From: Chitinophaga varians
Lineage (GTDB): Bacteria; Bacteroidota; Bacteroidia; Chitinophagales; Chitinophagaceae
Assembly: GCF_012641275.1 (NCBI RefSeq)
Contig: NZ_JABAIA010000001.1
Span: 3,286,001-3,350,000, forward strand
DNA: 64,000 bases
Reading direction: 5' to 3'
The notes beneath the pieces are model-generated. The model was not told the origin of the DNA. It did not search any database and worked only from the letters and a program-made list of their open reading frames with translations. A program made the position numbers and the translations under genes. Shown here piece by piece: positions 60,833 through 64,000 of the stretch (its first letter is position 1; every line of letters starts with the position of its first letter).

Positions 60833-61968
60833 AGTAACTGCGCCTGCTGTTGCAACACCTGCTCGTACAACGCTTCGTATTTCGGAATGATATTGTCGAT
60901 ATGGAAACGCTGCGCCTGCGCCAGCGCTCCTTTGCGCAGTTTGGCCAGCAACGCGTCGTCCTGCAGTAATTTAATAGCATGGGCAGCCATACCGTCCACA
61001 TCTCCTACATCGCTCATATAGCCGGTTTGACCAGGAATATTGATTTCCGGTAAACCACCTGCATTGGAGGAAATTACCGGGACCTGTGCGGCCATGGCTT
61101 CCAGCGCGGCCAGACCAAAGCTTTCATAATCGGAAGGCAGCAGGAAAAGATCGCTGATAGACATCACGTCTTCCAGTTGTTCCTGTTTACCCACAAACCG
61201 TACATCTTCGCAGATGCCCAATTCACGGCACAGGCACTCGATGGTAGGCCTGTCAGGGCCGTCACCCACCAGCAACAGCTTGGATGGCACCTCCTGCCTT
61301 ACTTTCGCAAATACATTGACAACATCAGGCACCCTCTTTACCTTACGGAAGTTGGACACATGCAGCAATATCTTCTCGCCGTTAGGTGCAATAGCATTGC
61401 GGAAGTGTGGCATCTCGCGGCGACTGAACCGTTGTGTGTCCACAAAATTGTAGATCACCGAGATATCTTTTTCTATCTGGAAATACTTGTAGGTCTCATC
61501 ACGCAGGTTCTCCGATACCGCTGTAATGGCATCTGATTCGTTGATGGAGAAGGTCACCACCGGTGCGTAGGTCTTGTCTTTGCCCACGAGGGTGATGTCG
61601 GTACCATGGAGGGTAGTGATGAAAGGCACCACCCGGCCCTGCTTGCTCACGATCTGTTTGGCCAGGTACGCTGTAGAAGCGTGCGGAATGGCATAGTGTA
61701 CGTGGAGCAGGTCCAGTTTCTGGTTAAGGATCACATCTACCATGGTGCTGCTGAGGGCAGACTCATAAGGTGGAAAATCGAAAAGAGGGTAGGTCGGTAC
61801 CTGTACCTCGTGGTAATATATATTTGCGTGAAAAGCATTGAGCCTCACTGGTTGTTGGTAGGTAATGAAATGCACCATATGGCCTTTGTCTGCCAGAGCT
61901 TTGCCCAGCTCTGTGGCCAATACGCCACTACCCCCGTATGTCGGATAACATACTATTCCTATGCGCAT
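60829..61968 (-). CDS. bshA: N-acetyl-alpha-D-glucosaminyl L-malate synthase
   Basis: 379 residues. A GT4 glycosyltransferase that joins UDP-GlcNAc and L-malate, the first step of bacillithiol synthesis, the low-molecular-weight thiol of Bacteroidota and Firmicutes. Marks are IGIVCYPTYGGSGVLATELG at the start, LHGTDITLVGKD, VSNFRKVKRVPDVV, and the E-x7-E motif in SDYESFGLAALEAMA, followed by SNAGGLPEI. Cytoplasmic. It converges on the second EnvC-like gene with a 4-base overlap of coding ends. The other bsh genes are not in the window. Confidence 0.95.
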   Translation of the reverse strand: MRIGIVCYPTYGGSGVLATELGKALADKGHMVHFITYQQPVRLNAFHANIYYHEVQVPTYPLFDFPPYESALSSTMVDVILNQKLDLLHVHYAIPHASTAYLAKQIVSKQGRVVPFITTLHGTDITLVGKDKTYAPVVTFSINESDAITAVSENLRDETYKYFQIEKDISVIYNFVDTQRFSRREMPHFRNAIAPNGEKILLHVSNFRKVKRVPDVVNVFAKVRQEVPSKLLLVGDGPDRPTIECLCRELGICEDVRFVGKQEQLEDVMSISDLFLLPSDYESFGLAALEAMAAQVPVISSNAGGLPEINIPGQTGYMSDVGDVDGMAAHAIKLLQDDALLAKLRKGALAQAQRFHIDNIIPKYEALYEQVLQQQAQLL

Positions 61969-62103
61969 GATCTTTAATTTAACGAACGGAAAGCGACAAG
62001 TAATAAAGCCCTGTAAATGAGTGCCAGCGACAAGATTACTTCGTGAAACGAAGGTAACGCTGAAATTTCAATTAGTGGAAACTCTAAAACCATTTATTTG
62101 TTA

Positions 62104-62135
62104 TTTGTAAGAACCCTGCCAATTAATTAGTTTTA
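62104..62135 (+). promoter_or_regulatory. Candidate promoter of the M28 peptidase gene
   Basis: TTTG (62104-62107), a 20-base spacer, then TAGTTTTA (62128-62135), one mismatch from TAnnTTTG, 21 bases before the ATG at 62157. Confidence 0.4.
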
Positions 62136-62156
62136 TTGCAAAATTTAGCCGCTTAT

Positions 62157-63530
62157 ATGAGAAAACGCCTTTTGCCAATGCTGCTGACCTGCCTTTTACC
62201 GGCAGTAACCAGGGCGCAGCAGTCAGATTCCCTCGTTTTAAGACAGTTGGCCGATGAAGTGCTGAGAAACAGCACCGCTTATGAAAACCTCCGTGTACTG
62301 ACCAAAACCATCGGCGGAAGGCTGGCAGGCTCTCCTCAGATGCCCAAGGCTGAGCAGTGGGGCGTAAATGCGCTGAAAGCTGCCGGCGCAGACACCGTGT
62401 ACCTCCAGGAATGTATGGTGCCGCATTGGGTGCGGGGCGCAAAGGAAGAAGCCCGCATCGTTTCAAAACTGCGGGATTTTGTACCGCCGCTGAATGTACT
62501 GGCCCTTGGTAACTCTGTGGGCACCGGTAATTCCGGCATCACCGCCCCGGTACTGGAAGTAGCCTCTTTTGAAGACCTGGAAGCGAAAAAAGACCAGGTA
62601 AAAGGTAAGATCGTCTTTTATAATTATCATTTTAAACCGGAATTCGTCAAGACCTTTTATTCTTACGGAGATGCGGTGAAATACAGGGGCCAGGGCGCCA
62701 GCAAGGCTGCCAGATATGGCGCTGTAGCGGTAATCGTGCGTTCCATGTCCCACGGGGCCTTTAACTTCCCGCATACCGGTGCGATGGCTTACGACCCTGC
62801 TTACCCGAAAATTCCCGCAGTGGCTATCGGTTTGCAGGATGCTGACCGCCTGAGCGCCCGTCTGAAAAAAGACAATTCCGCGAAAATATTCCTCCGCACC
62901 AACTGCGAGATGTTGCCAGACACTATTGGGCACAACGTGGTAGGCGAAATACGCGGCAGTAAATACCCTGATCAGTTCATTACGGTTGGCGGCCATCTCG
63001 ATTCATGGGACGTAGCAGAAGGCGCTCATGATGACGGCGCAGGCTGTGTACAGTCCATTGAAGTGCTGCGCGCTTTCAAAGCGGCAGGCGTTAAGCCCGC
63101 CCGTACCCTGCGGGTGGTACTGTTTGCCAACGAAGAAAATGGTACACGCGGCGGTAAAAAATATGCGGAACTGGCAAAACAACGCAATGAAAAACATATC
63201 CTCGCATTGGAAAGTGACGCTGGTGGCTTTACCCCAAGAGGCTTCACTTCTACTGTGGACCCTGAGAAGAAAGCTCTCATAAAGAGCTGGAGACCGCTGT
63301 TGGAACCCTATGGCTTGTATGACTTTAACGAAGAAGGTGGCGGTACCGACATCGGGCCACTGCATCAGGCACTGGGTACGCCTATGGCTGAACTTTCTCC
63401 GGACAGTCAGCGTTATTTTGATATTCATCACGCGGTCAACGATGTCTTTGAAGCGGTGAATAAGCGCGAACTGGAGCTGGGCGCTTTTTCCATGGCCGGT
63501 TTTATCTATCTGGTGGACCTTTACTTTTGA
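62157..63530 (+). CDS. M28 family metallopeptidase (carboxypeptidase Q-like)
   Basis: 457 residues from the ATG at 62157; signal peptide (RLLPMLLTCLLPAVTRAQ). A PA-type insert (about 130-220) sits before the M28 zinc-peptidase core. Zinc ligands appear as His280 (GGHLDSWDV), Asp292 (AHDDGAG), Glu in NEENGTRGG, Asp in ESDAGGF and His in HHAVND. An aminopeptidase or dipeptidase acting in the periplasm or outside the cell, cleaving short peptides. It stands divergent from bshA and is followed by a small anchored protein. Confidence 0.93.
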   Translation: MRKRLLPMLLTCLLPAVTRAQQSDSLVLRQLADEVLRNSTAYENLRVLTKTIGGRLAGSPQMPKAEQWGVNALKAAGADTVYLQECMVPHWVRGAKEEARIVSKLRDFVPPLNVLALGNSVGTGNSGITAPVLEVASFEDLEAKKDQVKGKIVFYNYHFKPEFVKTFYSYGDAVKYRGQGASKAARYGAVAVIVRSMSHGAFNFPHTGAMAYDPAYPKIPAVAIGLQDADRLSARLKKDNSAKIFLRTNCEMLPDTIGHNVVGEIRGSKYPDQFITVGGHLDSWDVAEGAHDDGAGCVQSIEVLRAFKAAGVKPARTLRVVLFANEENGTRGGKKYAELAKQRNEKHILALESDAGGFTPRGFTSTVDPEKKALIKSWRPLLEPYGLYDFNEEGGGTDIGPLHQALGTPMAELSPDSQRYFDIHHAVNDVFEAVNKRELELGAFSMAGFIYLVDLYF

Positions 63531-63555
63531 TCATAACGTTTACTAAACTATTCAC

Positions 63556-63945
63556 ATGGGCCGGTTTATTTTTATTGTTGTTACTATCATTGTCCTGGTA
63601 TTGGGCGGCTTCTTCCTGTACAAGTTTTACTTTGTCTTCGGCAGAGGGGTAAAGGCAGGGGAGCTCAACTACTTCGTGGAAAAAGGCTATGTCTTCAAAA
63701 CCTATGAAGGAAAATTAATCCAGTCCGGCTATAAAGGCCGTACGGCCGGTACCATTCAGTCCAACGAATTCCAGTTCTCCGTGGCCGACGAGCGCATCGC
63801 GCAACAGCTGATGACTGCCAGCGGTAAAACCGTGGAACTGCACTACAGGGAATACCTCGGCGCATTACCTTGGCGTGGTTACAGTCCGTTTATTGTGGAC
63901 AGTGTGATCAGCGTCAGAGACGCCGCCGGCAGGGACCTTCCTTAA
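63556..63945 (+). CDS. Small membrane-anchored hypothetical protein
   Basis: 129 residues: an N-terminal transmembrane anchor (FIFIVVTIIVLVLGGFFLY), then a soluble beta domain (GELNYFVEKGYVFKTYEGKL, QSNEFQFSVAD, VELHYREYLG). I recall similar proteins being common in Chitinophagaceae and related orders but no function. It starts 25 bases after the M28 gene and may be co-transcribed. The window ends 55 bases after its stop. Confidence 0.82.
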   Translation: MGRFIFIVVTIIVLVLGGFFLYKFYFVFGRGVKAGELNYFVEKGYVFKTYEGKLIQSGYKGRTAGTIQSNEFQFSVADERIAQQLMTASGKTVELHYREYLGALPWRGYSPFIVDSVISVRDAAGRDLP

Positions 63946-64000
63946 ATGGTGACGACATGACGTATTGAGGGCTATCATGTAAGGATTTTTATCCTGCGTG

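Overview
The window looks like chromosomal DNA of a gliding-type Bacteroidota bacterium, most likely Chitinophaga or a near relative. The grounds are the type IX secretion/gliding genes (porU, porV, gldJ, gldA), the bacillithiol gene bshA, DUF2807, 2TM and SMI1/KNR4 proteins, and repeated TAnnTTTG -7 promoter elements of the Bacteroidota housekeeping sigma factor. I count about 58 protein genes, one tRNA-Arg(CCU), one probable gene remnant and one probable RiPP precursor. There is no rRNA, insertion sequence, prophage or CRISPR array. The species assignment is inference from gene content.

Layout. 1-9.6 kb: end of a MacB/FtsX-type permease, small secreted proteins, a SnoaL-like protein divergent from an AraC regulator, an SMI1/KNR4 protein, a second AraC regulator divergent from a DoxX protein, and a CPA1 cation/proton antiporter. 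9.6-13.5 kb: poorly characterised accessory genes, a 2H phosphoesterase, then an AT-rich islet with a gene remnant and an orphan lanthipeptide-like precursor beside tRNA-Arg. 13.6-24 kb, minus strand: acyl-CoA synthetase, 2TM protein, YceI, PaaN, a TPR protein, DUF1015, SerC, a zinc phospholipase C-like protein and DUF502. 24.2-31 kb: a TetR-TolC-adaptor-RND efflux operon. 31.4-34 kb: kynureninase followed by a Gly/Arg-rich 2H phosphoesterase. 34-40.7 kb: DUF2807, Bax inhibitor-1-like, 2-oxoacid:ferredoxin oxidoreductase alpha subunit and a nucleoside transporter. 40.8-45.3 kb, minus strand: YqjF, endonuclease III, a small protein, DivIC/FtsB, enolase and GldA. 45.3-54 kb: M23 peptidase, Bcp, GldJ, PorU and PorV. 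54-64 kb: IspF, Dut, a TPR lipoprotein, a DUF4292 lipoprotein, two EnvC-like proteins, BshA, an M28 peptidase and a small anchored protein.

How the genes fit together. PorV shuttles and PorU cleaves substrates of the type IX secretion system, GldJ belongs to its gliding branch, and GldA is an accessory gliding ABC ATPase. The TPR lipoprotein, DUF4292 lipoprotein and the two catalytically degenerate EnvC-like coiled-coil proteins look like an envelope-maintenance block. The TetR operon is a self-contained tripartite efflux system whose repressor site can be read directly off the promoter.

The points most worth a second look are: the roughly 20-copy YDRGGGGG/YNRGGGGG tract fused to a 2H phosphoesterase; the orphan lanthipeptide-like precursor at the tRNA; AraC direct repeats spaced exactly 21 bp; the TetR palindrome inside a well-formed promoter; very long intergenic inverted repeats (serC/DUF1015, PLC/DUF502, eno/ftsB, envC/envC); the 2-oxoacid oxidoreductase alpha subunit without its beta partner; and four convergent gene pairs whose stop codons overlap.
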